Assembly (NCBI GenBank): GCA_021775385.1
Contig: JAJFHW010000344.1
Span: 1-23,783, forward strand
From: Hyphomicrobiales bacterium
GTDB lineage: Bacteria; Pseudomonadota; Alphaproteobacteria; Rhizobiales; HXMU1428-3
Direction of reading: 5' to 3'
Length of the DNA stretch: 23,783 bases
Position numbers and translations under genes: made by a program. Below, piece by piece: positions 22,013 to 23,783 of the stretch (positions are counted from its first letter, which is position 1; the number at the start of each line of letters is the position of its first letter). The notes beneath the pieces were generated by a model. The model did no database searches. It was not told the origin of the DNA and saw only the letters and a list, made by a program, of their open reading frames with translations.

Positions 22013-23245
22013 TTACTCCCCTGCCATTACTGTCCGAGTATCCGGTCGGTCTGAAGTTTTTAGTTTTAGTTCTTCAGCAATCTTTTCACCTAAATCATCA
22101 AATATGTTTCTTATAAGCAAATTATTACTCACTAAATAAGGCACATTTAACCCCGCATGCTTAGCTATATCAGCTTTATCATAGATAGGAGTGCTCTTAT
22201 ATATAGAAACAGTATCATTCCCTTGCCAGATATTCGGTATTCTGTTTTTTAAATTTTCAATCTCTCTTTCCTCATAAGCAGAGTAACCAACCTTGCTAAC
22301 TTTTGAGGGTACAATCCCCAATAACTTTAATTGAGGGTTTAGTTTACTTCTAAAGTCATTAAAAACTTGGGTAGTATTTAGCGTCGCCTCGACAGACAAA
22401 TGATCGAGAATCGTGGGTATGAGTATATGTGTACTAGCGCAAGCTGCATTCACGACTGCTGTTCCAGGACGGGGTGGAGCGTCAATAATAGTGACATCAA
22501 AAGAATTTTGAAAAATTTCAGACGATAAGTATTTATGTAAGTTAAATCTTATCTCATCATGCGAGCCGTTAAACCAATTTAACAACATTAGAGTTTCATA
22601 ATCATTTAATTCATAAAAGGCTGGAAATAATCTAGAGCTATCGAATAGTCCGTGCAAAGGTTCGGATTGATTGAAAATATCAGATGAGGATAATTCGTCA
22701 GATAAAAGGGCATTACTTGATAAAAATGGCTCTTTAACTTTCAGAGAATTGCGGATTGTCTCAGTGAGTGTTCCTTGATAATCAAAGTCAATTAATAATA
22801 CTCGTTTGCCAATACTGTTAAAATATGCAGCTAGGTTTGCAGCTATAGTAGTCTTGCCAACACCACCTTTAAAATTTGCAACTGTAATAATTGGTTTGCT
22901 ATTTTTAATTTGATTGTAATGTTTTTCGAAATCAAAAATTCTTGGAGCGTCCCAAACATTGTGTACTTTTTTTAGTTTAGTTGATTTAAGTTCGTTAGCG
23001 ATTTTTAAATCGGAAAGTTCAGCAGCTAATAGTGACGATAATTTCTTTTCTTTGCCTAATTTAACTGACAGGCCATGTTTTTCTTTTTGAATTTCTTCAA
23101 TCTCTTTTTTATCAGATTTATTTCCAAAGTGTTTGCCAAATTTGTATCCTAAAAAGACAATGGTAGAAACAGCACTTCCAATAACTGACAACACAGTCAT
23201 TAATTGAGAAAAATTTTCAAATACCAATGATAGTGGAAAATCCAT
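22013..23245 (-). CDS. membrane-anchored coiled-coil ParA-type ATPase
   Basis: A 410-residue protein in three parts. The first is a single N-terminal membrane span (about residues 12-36) followed by a basic GYKFGKHFGNK edge. The second is a charged coiled coil (about 45-92, Lys/Glu/Leu-rich). The third is a ParA-type ATPase domain (about 115-400) with deviant Walker A NFKGGVGKTT (P-loop 126-133), A' motif LLIDFDYQGTLT and Walker B VTIIDAPPRPGTA. The A' motif has DYQ where DPQ is usual. Three hand-counted 60-base rows (22201, 22681, 23101) are about 28, 33 and 27% GC, against about 48% for a row in yejF, which suggests acquisition from elsewhere. ParA ATPases fixed in the membrane by their own N-terminal span are unusual. 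I cannot name the family. It forms a two-gene operon with the 152-residue protein. Confidence 0.8.
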   Translation of the reverse strand: MDFPLSLVFENFSQLMTVLSVIGSAVSTIVFLGYKFGKHFGNKSDKKEIEEIQKEKHGLSVKLGKEKKLSSLLAAELSDLKIANELKSTKLKKVHNVWDAPRIFDFEKHYNQIKNSKPIITVANFKGGVGKTTIAANLAAYFNSIGKRVLLIDFDYQGTLTETIRNSLKVKEPFLSSNALLSDELSSSDIFNQSEPLHGLFDSSRLFPAFYELNDYETLMLLNWFNGSHDEIRFNLHKYLSSEIFQNSFDVTIIDAPPRPGTAVVNAACASTHILIPTILDHLSVEATLNTTQVFNDFRSKLNPQLKLLGIVPSKVSKVGYSAYEEREIENLKNRIPNIWQGNDTVSIYKSTPIYDKADIAKHAGLNVPYLVSNNLLIRNIFDDLGEKIAEELKLKTSDRPDTRTVMAGE

Positions 23246-23463
23246 AACGCATACCCCCGCAACACAACTATTACGTATTTACTATTGCAGATAATATTTA
23301 TACTTAACAAGATAAAAAAGAAATATTTAGTATTGAGGGGGATGTAGAAGTTTTATTATAAAAATATCAGTATTCAAATAAAAGTATTCTGAATTCTGTA
23401 AGCCCCTGCAATCATTCTGTAAAACTTTTCCACTAACCTAGAGCGTTCAATCGGGAGTATGTA

Positions 23464-23783
23464 ATGACAGAAAAACCAGTTAGCCGCTATCCAATACCAG
23501 ACATCAATGATCTGCCAGACGACATCAAAGAGATGATTGCCAAGGTCCAGGAAATAGCGGGCTTTATTCCGAATATCTTTTTAGCTCTTGCCCATCGGCC
23601 AGCAGAATTGCGCGCATTTTTTGCCTATCATGATGCGCTGATGGAGAAGGAAAGCGGTCTCTCCAAAGCTGAAATGGAAATGATTGTTGTTGCCACATCA
23701 AATGCCAACCAATGCCAATATTGTGTCATTGCACACGGCGCCGTTTTGCGCATCAGAGCGAAAAATTCATATATAGCTGACCA
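23464..23783 (+). CDS. peroxidase-related / carboxymuconolactone decarboxylase-family protein, 5' part
   Basis: The open frame starts at ATG 23464 with GGGAG seven bases upstream and runs off the right edge after 106 codons. The visible part reads SRYPIPDINDLPDDIKEMI, GFIPNIFLALAHRPAELRAF, GLSKAEMEMIVVATS, and the AhpD-type redox motif CQYCVIAHGA (C-x-x-C-x-x-x-H). This matches the uncharacterised peroxidase-related (YciW/CMD) family, which resembles AhpD and is thought to reduce peroxides through the Cys pair. The 218-base gap to the divergent membrane ParA gene should contain both promoters. I see AT-rich sequence and a repeated ATTCTGTAA but no firm promoter. Confidence 0.88.
   Translation, partial: MTEKPVSRYPIPDINDLPDDIKEMIAKVQEIAGFIPNIFLALAHRPAELRAFFAYHDALMEKESGLSKAEMEMIVVATSNANQCQYCVIAHGAVLRIRAKNSYIAD

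Noticed and set aside
21551..23245. Call of a known anti-phage defence system
   Set aside because: No nuclease, protease, toxin or sensor domain is visible, and I do not recognise the gene pair as a named system. AT-richness alone is not enough.
1..23783. tRNA and rRNA genes, insertion sequences with transposases
   Set aside because: I saw no cloverleaf with a conserved T-arm, no rRNA sequence and no transposase motif in any frame.

Overview
The window looks like chromosome of an alphaproteobacterium, most likely of the Hyphomicrobiales (Rhizobiales) type. This is inferred from gene order and protein character: a rhizobial-type uptake hydrogenase (hupSL); the cycM / kdsB-pheA arrangement; the small alphaproteobacterial SRP RNA just upstream of dnaX-ybaB-recR; and a YejABEF peptide importer with YejA-type binding proteins. 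Base composition is moderate (one hand-counted coding row gives about 48% GC), with a clearly AT-richer patch near the right end.

Layout. 1-1120 (minus): start of hupL and complete hupS of a [NiFe] hydrogenase. 1480-2406 (plus): MBL-fold hydrolase. 2468-4076 (minus): DUF1499 membrane protein and pdxH. 4252-12621 (minus): peptide ABC transporter operon with two tandem binding proteins, then yejB, yejE and yejF, ending in a terminator whose U-tract comes from a repeat. 12631-13512: 0.9 kb without genes, made almost wholly of repeats in its second half. 13513-14061 (minus): membrane-anchored cytochrome c, divergent from kdsB-pheA (plus). 15984-16078: SRP RNA. 16282-19358 (plus): dnaX, ybaB (ebfC), terminator, repeat array, recR. 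19764-21526 (plus): an orphan ParA-type ATPase and a small unknown protein, each preceded by a complex repeat. 21551-23245 (minus): an AT-rich two-gene unit with a membrane-anchored coiled-coil ParA-type ATPase and a small helical protein, convergent with the first ParA unit. 23464-end (plus): start of an AhpD-like peroxidase-related protein.

Two things stand out. First, a repeat family runs from 4.1 to 21.1 kb. It has a short hairpin core of about 35-40 bp, with 14 recognisable copies all in the same orientation, and a larger composite of about 125-165 bp with several hairpins. In the first stem of the composite the paired sequences differ between copies while pairing and loop are kept, as expected for a structured RNA or a hairpin-recognised mobile repeat. 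Copies sit within a few bases of gene ends and appear to supply a stop codon (parA-like gene), ribosome binding sites (recR, parA-like gene) and a terminator U-tract (yejF). Second, dnaX carries a slippery heptamer, a downstream perfect stem-loop and early stops in both alternative frames, at the position where a gamma subunit would end. The facing pair of ParA-type modules at 19.8-23.2 kb is the best candidate for an undescribed protein system.
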